From the NCBI RefSeq assembly GCF_001422645.1, contig NZ_LMLR01000010.1, forward strand, positions 268,237 through 332,236: a stretch of DNA of 64,000 nt. The letters are read 5' to 3'. This DNA comes from Arthrobacter sp. Leaf69. Its GTDB lineage: Bacteria > Actinomycetota > Actinomycetes > Actinomycetales > Micrococcaceae. Positions 26,101-34,936 of the stretch are shown here, one piece after another (position 1 is the stretch's first letter; each line of letters begins with the position of its first letter). Under the pieces are notes generated by a model. It was not told the DNA's origin. It searched no databases and worked only from the letters and a program-made list of their open reading frames with translations. A program made the translations under genes and the position numbers.

Positions 26101-27659
26101 GCGTGATCGGATTCTTTGACCGGGGCTGGCGGTCCAACCCCGACGGCGTCGCGTATGTCCAGGGCGCCACCTCCTACACCTTCCGCGGGGCCGGCGAGCT
26201 GTCCTGCCGGATCGCCAATGCGCTCCTGGCCTCCGGGCTCTCGTCCGGGGCCAAGATCGCGGTCCTCTCCCCCAACGATCCGCTCGCCTGGATCTGTGTC
26301 CTGGGCATTTGGCGTTCCGGGTTGACCTGGATTCCGGCCAACCCGGCAAGCCCCAGCGGCGAGACCGCGCAGCTGCTTGTAGCGTTCGACGCGGAAATGG
26401 TGATCTTCCATTCCAGCCTGGCCGGCGATGCCCGCCATCTGCGGGACCGCCTCCCCGCCGTCAGGCAGTGGGTCCAGTTCGGACCTGGCGACGCCGGGCC
26501 CGCGGACACCCCTTTCGCCGAGTGGACCGCGCCGCACCCGGCCACGAAGCCGGCCATCCGTCCCTCCCCGGACGACGTCGTCTCGCTGGCCCCGACCGGC
26601 GGCACCACGGGCCTGCCGAAGGGGGTGATGAACACGAACAGAAGCCTGTCGGCCTTCGCGACCCACCTGATGATGGCTGCGCACTACGGTTCCGAAGACG
26701 CGATCGTGAACCTGGCCGCCGCACCGATGACCCACACCGCCGGGCTGCTCAGCCTGGCCGCCACCGCCCGGGGAGGCACCGTCGTCGTGCTTCCGAAAGC
26801 GAATCCGGAGGCCGTGCTCGATGCCATCGAGCAGTACGGGGTGACTGACCTGTTCCTGCCGCCCACCGTCATCTACCGGCTTCTGGAGGTGCTGCAGGAA
26901 TCGCCGAGGGAACTGTCCTCGCTGCGGTACGTCATCTACGGGGCAGCGCCCATGTCAGTGGAGAAACTCCGGCGGGCGCTCACCGCGATCGGTCCGGTGA
27001 TGATGGAGCTGTACGGGCAGATGGAGGCGCCCGCGTCCGTGACGTTCCTCCGCCCGGACGAGCACTTCGTCGACGGCGCCATCGCTCCCGATTCCCGGCT
27101 GTCTTCCTGCGGCCGCCCCTACCCATTGGTCGAGGTCGAAGTGCGCGACGACGAAGGGAGGGCGCTTCCGCCCGGAACCCCCGGCGAGATTTGCGTCCGG
27201 GGCGACCTGGTGATGAAGGGCTACTACAAGAATCCCGAGCAGACCCGGCTGGCGATCCGGGACGGCTGGCTGCACACGGGCGATATCGGGCTCTTCGACG
27301 ATGAGGGCTACCTGCATCTCACGGACCGGAGGCGCGACCTGATCATCTCCGGAGGGTTCAACGTCTACCCGAGCGAGGTGGAGCAGGTTATCTGGGGCCA
27401 CCCGGCGGTGCGTGACTGCGCGGTGGTCGGGTCACCGCACCCGGACTGGGGCGAGGCCGTCACCGCCGTCGTCGAGCTCAACGAAAACTGCTCCGTCACG
27501 GAACAGGAACTCATCGCCCTCTGCAAACAGGAGCTGGGCAGCATCCGGGCGCCCAAGGCCGTGCACCTCGTCCCCTCCCTGCCCCGCAGCGTCAACGGGA
27601 AAGTCCTCAAAAAAACCATTCGCGAAGCCTTCTGGCGCGACGAAAAAACCAAGATCTAG
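26097..27659 (+). CDS. AMP-forming acyl-CoA ligase
   Basis: A 520-residue ANL-superfamily ligase that activates a carboxylic acid with ATP and CoA. Motifs: APTGGTTGLPKGV (AMP-binding P-loop), YGQMEAP (A5; usually YG-x-TE, so Met replaces Thr), WLHTGDIGLFDDEGYLHL, DRRRDLIISGGFNVYPSE and the C-terminal lysine in SVNGKVLKK. The frame is open upstream but the GTG at 26097 overlaps the transporter stop and fits the family. Neighbouring SDR and 3-hydroxyacyl-CoA dehydrogenase suggest a beta-oxidation-like route for the imported acid. Substrate unknown. Confidence 0.9.
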   Translation: MSVIGFFDRGWRSNPDGVAYVQGATSYTFRGAGELSCRIANALLASGLSSGAKIAVLSPNDPLAWICVLGIWRSGLTWIPANPASPSGETAQLLVAFDAEMVIFHSSLAGDARHLRDRLPAVRQWVQFGPGDAGPADTPFAEWTAPHPATKPAIRPSPDDVVSLAPTGGTTGLPKGVMNTNRSLSAFATHLMMAAHYGSEDAIVNLAAAPMTHTAGLLSLAATARGGTVVVLPKANPEAVLDAIEQYGVTDLFLPPTVIYRLLEVLQESPRELSSLRYVIYGAAPMSVEKLRRALTAIGPVMMELYGQMEAPASVTFLRPDEHFVDGAIAPDSRLSSCGRPYPLVEVEVRDDEGRALPPGTPGEICVRGDLVMKGYYKNPEQTRLAIRDGWLHTGDIGLFDDEGYLHLTDRRRDLIISGGFNVYPSEVEQVIWGHPAVRDCAVVGSPHPDWGEAVTAVVELNENCSVTEQELIALCKQELGSIRAPKAVHLVPSLPRSVNGKVLKKTIREAFWRDEKTKI

Positions 27660-27669
27660 GAGAACAGCA

Positions 27670-28473
27670 ATGCCGAAGAGACTAGACGGAAAAATCGCCC
27701 TCGTGGTGGGTGCCGGATCCAGTGCGCCCGGCATGGGCAACGGCAAGGCCACCGCCATCGCTTTTGCCCGCGAAGGCGCCACTGTGGTGTGCACGGACGT
27801 CAACGAAGCGGCCGCCAAGGAGACCGAGCGGCTGATCCTGGACGAGGGCGGCCGCGCACGGCACCTCGCCTTCGATGTCACCGACTCGGCCGCCGTGGGC
27901 CGTGCCGTCGCCGGCGTCATCGACGAATTCGGCCGGATCGACGTCCTCGACAACAACGTCGGCATCGCCAAGGTGGGCGGCGTCGTGGAACTGGACGAAT
28001 CCGAGTGGGACCGGGTCCACGCCATCAACCTCAAGGGCCCCTTCCTGACCATGAAGCACGTCATCCCGCACATGGTGGCCCAGGGCGGCGGATCCATCAT
28101 CAACATCTCCTCGCTGGCGGGCATCCGCTGGACCGGGGTCCCGTACTCCACCTACTACTCCTCCAAGGCCGCCCTCAACCATCTGAGCCGCACCACCGCC
28201 GCCGAATACGCCGCGAAGCACGTCCGGGTCAACGCGATCCTTCCCGGCCTCATAGAGACCCCGATGGTCACGGAATCCGCGGAACTGGCCGGAGCTTACG
28301 CGGACGGGCAGCGTGAGGAAATGCTCAGGAAGCGGCACGCCCAGGTCCCCATGGGCCATATGGGCACCGCCTGGGATGTGGCCAACGCCGCCGTTTTCCT
28401 GGCCAGCGACGAATCCGCTTACGTCACGGGCATCGAACTGCGGGTGGACGGCGGCATTTCGCTGGGGATCTGA
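27670..28473 (+). CDS. Short-chain dehydrogenase/reductase
   Basis: A 267-residue classical SDR. The cofactor loop is VVGAGSSAPGMGNG, followed by NNVGIA, and the catalytic Ser-Tyr-Lys set is in INISSLAG and YSTYYSSKAAL. The C-terminus ends VTGIELRVDGGISLG, typical of FabG-like enzymes. ATG at 27670 is 10 bases after the ligase stop (AGGAGAAC-type site) although the frame extends upstream. It probably oxidises a hydroxyacyl intermediate of the ligase's substrate. Confidence 0.9.
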   Translation: MPKRLDGKIALVVGAGSSAPGMGNGKATAIAFAREGATVVCTDVNEAAAKETERLILDEGGRARHLAFDVTDSAAVGRAVAGVIDEFGRIDVLDNNVGIAKVGGVVELDESEWDRVHAINLKGPFLTMKHVIPHMVAQGGGSIINISSLAGIRWTGVPYSTYYSSKAALNHLSRTTAAEYAAKHVRVNAILPGLIETPMVTESAELAGAYADGQREEMLRKRHAQVPMGHMGTAWDVANAAVFLASDESAYVTGIELRVDGGISLGI

Positions 28474-28490
28474 ACCTTGGCGGGGCGGGG

Positions 28491-29351
28491 TCAGGAGTAG
28501 TCGTTGTAGAAACCGCGGCCGCTCTTGACCCCCAGCCAGCCGTTGGAAATGTATTCCTGCAGCATGGGGGCCGATTTGTTCTCAACCCCGGCCGCCTCAC
28601 AGTAGTTGTTCTCGACGTCGAGCACCACGTCCAGTCCCACCTCGTCCATAAAGCGGAAAGGCGTGATTTCGGATTTGAAGAGGTCGGCGAATAAGGCGTC
28701 CACGTCCTGCGGCTCCGCCACGCCTTCGGCCACGACCAGGAGCGATTCGCGCTTGATCGCCGCCCACACCCGGTTGAAGATGAAGCCGGCACTCTGCTTG
28801 CGCACCCGGTGCGGTTTTAGCGCGTATTTGGGCAGCTCGGCCATGAGCAACTCGATGATCCGGGGATCGGTGTGGCCGCTGGACATCAGCTCCACCGAAC
28901 GTACTTCCGGCGGCATATAGAAATGCATGTTCAGGACACGCTCCGGGCTGTTCACTCCCCCGATGAATTCGGCGGAAGAGAACGAGGAAGAGTTACTGGC
29001 CAGCACGGCGTCCGGGGCGGCCAGCTGGTCAAGGTCAGCGAAGATCGCCTGCTTGAGGCCGAGCTTGTCAGGAACCGACTCGACCACGAGCCACGAATCC
29101 CGCAGGGCGTCCACTAGATCGTCTGTCGCCGCGAGCCGCACCGCCGGATTGCCCCCGAGCTCCTCCACGGCGCGGTGGCGCTGGGTTGCAATGTACTCGA
29201 GCGCAGCCCTGGCCACGGCGAGGCTGGTGTCGTAGACGCGCACTTCGGCGCCCTGGAGCGAGAGCATCAGGGCGATGCGCCGGCCCAGGGTCCCGCCGCC
29301 GATGACTGTTATGGGCCGGTCCGCGATGTTGGCGGGGAGCGCATAAGTCAT
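28491..29351 (-). CDS. 3-hydroxyacyl-CoA dehydrogenase family protein
   Basis: A 286-residue NAD-dependent dehydrogenase of HADH/PaaH size. The Rossmann motif VIGGGTLGRRIA is at about 15-26, SNSSSFSS carries the conserved Ser, and FIFNRVW the conserved Asn. The catalytic His segment reads MHFYMPPEV instead of the usual HFFNP, so this is a divergent subfamily and its substrate may not be a straight-chain hydroxyacyl-CoA. It converges with the SDR gene (17-base gap) and is divergent from the alcohol dehydrogenase at 29518. Confidence 0.85.
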   Translation of the reverse strand: MTYALPANIADRPITVIGGGTLGRRIALMLSLQGAEVRVYDTSLAVARAALEYIATQRHRAVEELGGNPAVRLAATDDLVDALRDSWLVVESVPDKLGLKQAIFADLDQLAAPDAVLASNSSSFSSAEFIGGVNSPERVLNMHFYMPPEVRSVELMSSGHTDPRIIELLMAELPKYALKPHRVRKQSAGFIFNRVWAAIKRESLLVVAEGVAEPQDVDALFADLFKSEITPFRFMDEVGLDVVLDVENNYCEAAGVENKSAPMLQEYISNGWLGVKSGRGFYNDYS

Positions 29352-29517
29352 GTCAGGTCCTTTCAGGAGGCTGCCAACGCTGCGGCGGCCGGTCTGTGCA
29401 GTTCATACTGGTGCCCTTGGCGATCAATACAAGGGCAGGACCACGGGAAGCACAAGGGCCAGCCGGCAGGGAGGACTAAACTCGGTCCAAACCCGCCCCG
29501 CAACCTCAGGAGCCTCC

Positions 29518-30573
29518 ATGCGCGCCACGATCATCCACGCCCCCGGTGACATCCGGGTCGAAGACCGCGACTACCCCACCGTCCAGCTGCCCACCGACGC
29601 CGTGGTGAAAGTCACCGCGTCCTGCGTCTGCGGCTCGGACCTGTGGCCGTACCGGGGCGTGAAGCCCACCCGCAGGCCCACCGCGATCGGCCACGAATTC
29701 ATCGGCACCGTGGAGAGCATCGGCGCCGGGATCACCGGCCTGGCGGTCGGCGATCTGGTGATTGCCCCGTTCGTGGTCAGCTGCGGGGCCTGCCCCCAGT
29801 GCCGCAACGGTGTCACCGTGGCCTGCGAACACCTGGCCGGCTGGGGCGGCAAGGACGACACCGGGCACGCAATCGACGGCGGCCAGGGCCAGGCGGTCCG
29901 GGTCCCGCTGGCCGATTCGACCCTCGTCAAGGTTCCCGGCATCACCGAACCGGACGACGCCCTCCGCAAGAGCCTGCTGACGCTCTCCGATGTGATGGCC
30001 ACCGGCCACCACGCAGCCCTCGCCGCGAAAGCCGGCCCCGGCCGCACCGTTGTGGTGGTGGGCGACGGCGCCGTCGGACTCTGCGGCGTCCTGGCCGCCA
30101 AGCGGCTCGGGGCGGAGCGCATCATCGCGATGTCACGCCACGCGGACCGGCAGGCGATCGCCCGCGAGTTCGGCGCCACCGACATTGTGGAAGAACGCGG
30201 CGCCGACGGCGTCGCCAAGGTCCGCGAACTCCTGGGCGGCGTACTGGCCGATTCCGTGCTTGAGTGTGTCGGGACCAAGGAATCCATGGAGCAGGCGCTG
30301 CACAGCACCCGTCCGGGCGGCGCGCTGGGCTTTGTCGGGGTCCCCACCGGCGGCAGCGAGGTTCCGCTGCGCTACCTGTTCGACACCAACATCTCCATCG
30401 GCGGCGGCATGGCCCCGGCGCGGACCTACATCCCGGAACTGCTGGCGGACGTCCTCGACGGCACCATCAACCCGGGCCGCGTCTTCGACGTCGTGATGCC
30501 GCTGGAGGAAGCGCCGGAAGCCTACCGCGCCATGGACGAACGCCGCGCCATCAAAGTCCTGCTGACGCCCTGA
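29518..30573 (+). CDS. Zinc-dependent alcohol dehydrogenase (MDR family)
   Basis: A 351-residue medium-chain dehydrogenase. Catalytic-zinc elements are SCVCGSD and IGHEFIG; the structural-zinc lobe CGACPQCRNG...CEH is present but with fewer cysteines than usual; the coenzyme motif is VVVGDGAVGLCG. The open frame begins at 29350 but AGGAG six bases before the ATG at 29518 and the family N-terminus decide the start. A possible -10 box, TAAACT, is at 29477-29482. Alcohol substrate unknown; glutathione-independent aldehyde or threonine-type activity cannot be ruled out. Confidence 0.88.
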   Translation: MRATIIHAPGDIRVEDRDYPTVQLPTDAVVKVTASCVCGSDLWPYRGVKPTRRPTAIGHEFIGTVESIGAGITGLAVGDLVIAPFVVSCGACPQCRNGVTVACEHLAGWGGKDDTGHAIDGGQGQAVRVPLADSTLVKVPGITEPDDALRKSLLTLSDVMATGHHAALAAKAGPGRTVVVVGDGAVGLCGVLAAKRLGAERIIAMSRHADRQAIAREFGATDIVEERGADGVAKVRELLGGVLADSVLECVGTKESMEQALHSTRPGGALGFVGVPTGGSEVPLRYLFDTNISIGGGMAPARTYIPELLADVLDGTINPGRVFDVVMPLEEAPEAYRAMDERRAIKVLLTP

Positions 30574-30717
30574 CCCCCGCCGGACGACGGCGGCGCAAGG
30601 AGGTCGCGCGGGCGTTGCGCGGCCTCCCGCAGCGCCCCTCCCCCTGCCCCTTGTCCTGCGACGGGCACCGGGTCTAGCGTGAAGCGCATCAGCATCCGCC
30701 GCCGTCGAGGAGCCGTC

Positions 30718-31035
30718 ATGGCCAGGTTCGTGCAAATCATCGAATTCCAGACCGCCCGCATCGAGGAAATCGAAGCACTGGGCCGGCCGTCCAGGACCGA
30801 AGGAAGCACCGCTCCCACGTTCCGCCGGATCCTAGCCACCGCGGACCGCGACCGCCCCGGAACGTATCTCACCATTGTCGAATTCGATTCCTACGATTCG
30901 GCCATGGAGAACTCCAACCGGCCGGAGACTTCCGACTTCGCCGCCAGGTTTGCGGCCCTCTGCGACGGGCCACCGGTGTTCCGAAACCTGGACGTGATGT
31001 GGGAGGACACCGGCGATTCAACGATCAACCCGTAG
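30718..31035 (+). CDS. Small alpha/beta-barrel-like hypothetical protein
   Basis: A 105-residue protein that begins MARFVQIIEF and has the segments TYLTIVEFDSYDSAMENSNRPET and FAARFAALCDGPPVFRNLDV. This pattern resembles dimeric alpha/beta-barrel (ABM-like) small proteins, but the match is weak. Start chosen by GAGGAG ahead of ATG 30718; an upstream in-frame GTG lacks one. It precedes the PEP-utilising enzyme by 9 bases, so the two likely share a transcript. Function not assigned. Confidence 0.72.
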   Translation: MARFVQIIEFQTARIEEIEALGRPSRTEGSTAPTFRRILATADRDRPGTYLTIVEFDSYDSAMENSNRPETSDFAARFAALCDGPPVFRNLDVMWEDTGDSTINP

Positions 31036-31044
31036 CGGCGCGCC

Positions 31045-33738
31045 ATGGACTCGATGCAGAGGGCCCTGGAAGATCCCCTAGTGCTGGACCTCCGCGGGAC
31101 CGGCGCTGCACCCTTGCGGCTGGTGGGCGGCAAAGCCCTGAACCTCGGCAAGCTCGTGGCGGCCGGTTTGCCCGTCCCGCGCGGGTTCTGCCTGACCACC
31201 GCTGCCTATGAACTGGCGGCACCGCCCGGACTCGGGGCCCTCGCCGCCGACCTCGACGCGGCCGGGGCCGGAGCGGCGGCCCCGGCGCCGGGCACCCTGG
31301 GCACCGTTGCCGGACAGGCCAGGAGGCTGATCGAGGAAGCGCCGATTCCACCCGAGGTGGATGCCGCCGTCCGGAAAACGTACGAGGAACTGGGCGGAAC
31401 CGTTCCGGTGGCGGTCCGGTCCTCGGCCACGGCTGAGGACCTGCCTTTCGCCAGCTTCGCGGGCCAGCAGGACTCCTACCTCGATGTCACCGGAGCCGAC
31501 GCCGTGGTGGAGGCGGTCCGTCGCTGCTGGGCATCGCTCTGGACCGAACGCGCGGTGGCGTACCGGTCCGCCAACGGGATCAGCAATCGGGACGTGGGGC
31601 TCGCCGTCGTCGTCCAGGTCATGGTGGACGCTGAGACCGCGGGGGTTCTGTTCACGGCAAACCCCGTCACTGGGAAGCGGACGGAAACGGTGATCAACGC
31701 TAGCCCGGGCACCGGCCAGGCCGTTGTCTCGGGAGCCGTCAACCCGGACCAGTTCGTGCTGGAGACAGCCTCCGCCCGGGTGACGCTGCATACGCCGGGA
31801 GGGCCGGAACCCGGACGGATTCCAAGCCTGGCCGGCCCGCAGCTCCGGGAACTCACCGCGCTGGGGGACGGCGTCCAGCGGCTCTTCGGGGCGCCGCAGG
31901 ACATCGAATGGGCCATCGATGCCGGGGGCAGGATCTGGCTCACCCAGTCACGCCCGATCACCACGCTGTATCCGCTGCCCGAGCCCGCGCCCGAGGACGC
32001 CGCAGCCGGCGCCGCGGCCCCGACGCGCGTGTACCTGTGCGGCACCCTCTTCCAGGGGCTGACCCGGCCCATCACGCCGCTGGGGCTGACCGTCCTGGAG
32101 ATGATGCGCAACAGCAAGGGACCCTGGCGGTACGTCAACCCCGGGCTGCGGATGTACGTGGACCTGACGGCCCTGGTCCGCAACAAGTCCGGCCGCGGTT
32201 ACCTGCTGCGCATGCTTCCCCTCGCGGACGGCAGGTCCGGAGCCGTGCTTCCGGCGCTGCTGGAGGACCCAAGGTTCGGCATCATCGAACGCTCTTTCCT
32301 GGAATCCGTCCGCAACGCCGGGAAAAGGCGCCGCAGCCCGCAACCGCCCCGGCGCACAGGAAGCACCCGCAGCACCGAGCAGACAGCCACCCTCGGTCTG
32401 ATGGTGGGGCTCATTCCGGGCATGTTCCGGCCCGCTTTCCGGCCCGCCGCTGAGCTGCGCAGGGCGCTGAACTACCGGAAACGGCTCGAATCCGAGCTCG
32501 TCCTGGCTGAGCCAGCCAGCGCCGCCCTCCGCCTCGAGCACACCGAGCAGGTTCTTGGCCGGACAATCAACGGGCTGATCCAGGCCACCCTGCCGGGCCC
32601 GTCCGTTGGCTACATCATGCTGGCCGTGGCGCGCCGGCTCCTGCGCGGCATCGCACAGCCCCGCGAGCTGGAAGCAGTGCTCCGGGGCCTCCCCCACAAC
32701 GTCACCACCGAAATGGACCTGGAACTCTGGCAGCTTGCCGTCTCCATCGGCGACGACCCGGTCTCGCGCGGGGAGTTCCTGGCGAAACAGCCAGAGGAGC
32801 TGGCCGCCGCCTACCTCGCCGGCAGGCTGCCGCCCCAGGCCCAGTCCGGCGTGCGCGGATTCCTCGCCCGCTACGGCCACCGCGCCGTCGCGGAAATCGA
32901 CCTTGGCATGCCCCGCTGGTCCGAGGAGCCCGACCATATCCTCGGCATGATCTCCAACTACCTCCGCGTTGAGGATCCGGAGCAGGCCCCCGACCGGCAG
33001 TTCGCCCGGGCCGCCGAGCATGCGGAGGACCGGATACGCAGCCTCGTCGAACGGGCACGGGCCAGGAGTCCGTGGCACGCACGGGCCCTGGCGCTGAGCC
33101 TGCGCCGCGTACGGCAGCTCGCAGGACTGCGCGAGCTGCCCAAGTTCTACATCGTGATGGTGCTCGGCGAGATGCACCGGCAGCTGCTGCTGATCGGCAA
33201 CGAGATGGCTGCGGCCGGCACAGTCGCGGCCGCCGACGACGTCTTCTTCCTGGACTTTGACGAGATCCGCGTCGGCCTGCGCGGCGCGGACCTGCACGGC
33301 ATCGTCGCTGGCCGCCGCCAGCTGTACAACACTGAATTACGACGCCGGCGCATCCCGCGGATACTGCTGTCCGACGGCACCGACGTCGAGGCCGCCATGA
33401 TGGCGAAGTCTCCCGCGGCCGGCGGCCTGAGTGGCACACCGGCCTCCGCTGGCACCGCCACCGGCCGGGTCAGGGTGATCCTGGATCCGGTGGGCGCCCA
33501 TCTGGAACCCGGCGAAATCCTGGTGGCCCCCTCGACGGACCCCGGCTGGACGCCGCTGTTCCTGACGGCCGGCGCCCTCGTGATGGAAATGGGCGGGGTG
33601 ATCTCCCACGGGGCGGTGGTGGCCCGCGAGTACGGGATCCCCGCCGTCGTGGGCGTACCGGACGCCACCACGCGGCTGCACACCGGCCAGACGGTCACTG
33701 TTGACGGGGCCGCCGGCAAGGTGGACGAGGCGCCGTGA
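31045..33738 (+). CDS. PEP-utilising phosphotransferase, rifampin phosphotransferase-like
   Basis: An 897-residue three-part enzyme. The N-terminal ATP-grasp-type domain (about 1-315) has LVGGKALNLGKL, VPRGFCLTT, VAVRSSATAEDLPFASFAGQ and VLFTANPVTG. A long helical middle (330-780) is unlike PEP synthase. The C-terminal swivelling domain carries the phospho-carrier histidine H855 in VISHGAVVAREYGIPAVVGV. This domain order and length match rifampin phosphotransferases (about 865 residues) rather than PpsA, which ends with a PEP-binding barrel. Activity could be antibiotic inactivation or phosphorylation of another small molecule. A basic insert (RRRSPQPPRRTGS) lies near residue 430. Confidence 0.8.
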   Translation: MDSMQRALEDPLVLDLRGTGAAPLRLVGGKALNLGKLVAAGLPVPRGFCLTTAAYELAAPPGLGALAADLDAAGAGAAAPAPGTLGTVAGQARRLIEEAPIPPEVDAAVRKTYEELGGTVPVAVRSSATAEDLPFASFAGQQDSYLDVTGADAVVEAVRRCWASLWTERAVAYRSANGISNRDVGLAVVVQVMVDAETAGVLFTANPVTGKRTETVINASPGTGQAVVSGAVNPDQFVLETASARVTLHTPGGPEPGRIPSLAGPQLRELTALGDGVQRLFGAPQDIEWAIDAGGRIWLTQSRPITTLYPLPEPAPEDAAAGAAAPTRVYLCGTLFQGLTRPITPLGLTVLEMMRNSKGPWRYVNPGLRMYVDLTALVRNKSGRGYLLRMLPLADGRSGAVLPALLEDPRFGIIERSFLESVRNAGKRRRSPQPPRRTGSTRSTEQTATLGLMVGLIPGMFRPAFRPAAELRRALNYRKRLESELVLAEPASAALRLEHTEQVLGRTINGLIQATLPGPSVGYIMLAVARRLLRGIAQPRELEAVLRGLPHNVTTEMDLELWQLAVSIGDDPVSRGEFLAKQPEELAAAYLAGRLPPQAQSGVRGFLARYGHRAVAEIDLGMPRWSEEPDHILGMISNYLRVEDPEQAPDRQFARAAEHAEDRIRSLVERARARSPWHARALALSLRRVRQLAGLRELPKFYIVMVLGEMHRQLLLIGNEMAAAGTVAAADDVFFLDFDEIRVGLRGADLHGIVAGRRQLYNTELRRRRIPRILLSDGTDVEAAMMAKSPAAGGLSGTPASAGTATGRVRVILDPVGAHLEPGEILVAPSTDPGWTPLFLTAGALVMEMGGVISHGAVVAREYGIPAVVGVPDATTRLHTGQTVTVDGAAGKVDEAP

Positions 33739-33793
33739 TCCCGCGCTGCGGACCGGGCCGGCGGCCTCACAGCTGTAGCACAGTTGTGCCAGA

Positions 33794-33799
33794 TAGAAT
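33794..33799 (+). promoter_or_regulatory. -10 box of a predicted leaderless transcript
   Basis: TAGAAT lies 6 bases before ATG 33806 and no ribosome-binding site intervenes. The spacing matches the -10 boxes before nadE and the genes at 34937 and 58825. Confidence 0.5.
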
Positions 33800-33805
33800 T
33801 GGGTG

Positions 33806-34888
33806 ATGACCACACCGGCTCACCAGCCACCGCACCACGCGTCGTCCTTCCAGCAATACATTCAACGGCCAGAACAGTCCGGCGGCACGTTCGCTCTGGC
33901 CCGCCGGGCGAGGAACCTCCTGCGGCGGGTTCCGGTGTGGAGCTGGCGGGTGTTGATGCACTCGGTTAAAGCCAGCGAGAACACCCGCTTCAACGTCGAT
34001 CCGATTGCCGGCGTCGAGTACTTCCACGACATCGATTTCGTGGGCGACGGCATCCGGGCGCACCGCCTCGACGTCATTGCTCCCCGGCCGCCGACCGGCA
34101 CTGCAGCAGCCGGCCCTACAGCCGCCGATGCCGGCGCGCCGCGGGCCTTGCCCGTTTACGTGTACTTCCACGGCGGCGGCTGGACGTCCGGGGACAAAGC
34201 CTCGCTGACCAAATACTGCGCCAGCCAGGCCGAGGGCGGAATGGTGGTGGTCAACGTGAACTACCGGAAGGCCCCGCGCTTCCAGATGGCCCACGTCCTG
34301 GCGGATGCCAACGCCGCCCTGGCATGGGTCCGGCAGAACATCGCCGGCTACGGCGGCGACGCGTCAAGGATCGTGCTGGGCGGAGACTCCGCCGGAGGCC
34401 AGATCGCGGCCCTGGTGACCGCGGCCAGCTTCCGCCCGGAACTAGCACAGCACCACGGCCTGACGCCGGCCGTGCCCGCCTCCGATTTCAAGGGGCTCGT
34501 CCAGCACTGCAGCGTGGTGGACTTCTCGGTCTTCTTCGACAAGGGATTCGTGCTGAGCCTCAACTTCATCCGCATGCTGCTGCCCGGCCGCCGCACCGGG
34601 GCCGGCCAGTTGGACTCGCTCCGCAGGGGCGCAGGCTTCCTCTCGCCGATCGAATGGCTGGATTCCCGCTTCCCGCCGGTCTTTGTGACCACCTCGGAGC
34701 GGGACTTCTTCTACGCCGCCAACATGAACTTCATTGCCCGGCTGCGCGAACATTCCGTCCCCGTGGACAGCCTGATCTACGACTGGGACAACTCGAACAC
34801 TGAACACACCTGGCAGCAGAACTTCCGCTACCCGGAATCGCAGGAAGTGTACCGCCGGCTCCACGCCTTCGTCCGCAAAGTGGCCTGA
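33806..34888 (+). CDS. Alpha/beta hydrolase (HSL-type esterase)
   Basis: A 360-residue hydrolase of the hormone-sensitive-lipase class. The oxyanion motif FHGGGW and the nucleophile motif GGDSAGG are present, with an acidic residue in TSERDFFYA and the histidine in NTEHTW completing the likely triad. There is an alternative GTG start one codon earlier; the ATG fits the leaderless -10 box better. No signal peptide is evident, so it is probably cytosolic. Ester substrate unknown. Confidence 0.85.
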   Translation: MTTPAHQPPHHASSFQQYIQRPEQSGGTFALARRARNLLRRVPVWSWRVLMHSVKASENTRFNVDPIAGVEYFHDIDFVGDGIRAHRLDVIAPRPPTGTAAAGPTAADAGAPRALPVYVYFHGGGWTSGDKASLTKYCASQAEGGMVVVNVNYRKAPRFQMAHVLADANAALAWVRQNIAGYGGDASRIVLGGDSAGGQIAALVTAASFRPELAQHHGLTPAVPASDFKGLVQHCSVVDFSVFFDKGFVLSLNFIRMLLPGRRTGAGQLDSLRRGAGFLSPIEWLDSRFPPVFVTTSERDFFYAANMNFIARLREHSVPVDSLIYDWDNSNTEHTWQQNFRYPESQEVYRRLHAFVRKVA

Positions 34889-34936
34889 GCGGGGCCCATC
34901 CGCCCCGGCGCAGCCGCACCGGGCTATGTTTAGTCC

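Noticed and set aside
30579..30592. GCCG-CGGC hairpin after the alcohol dehydrogenase as a terminator
   Set aside because: Four-base arms in GC-rich sequence without a T-run are expected by chance.
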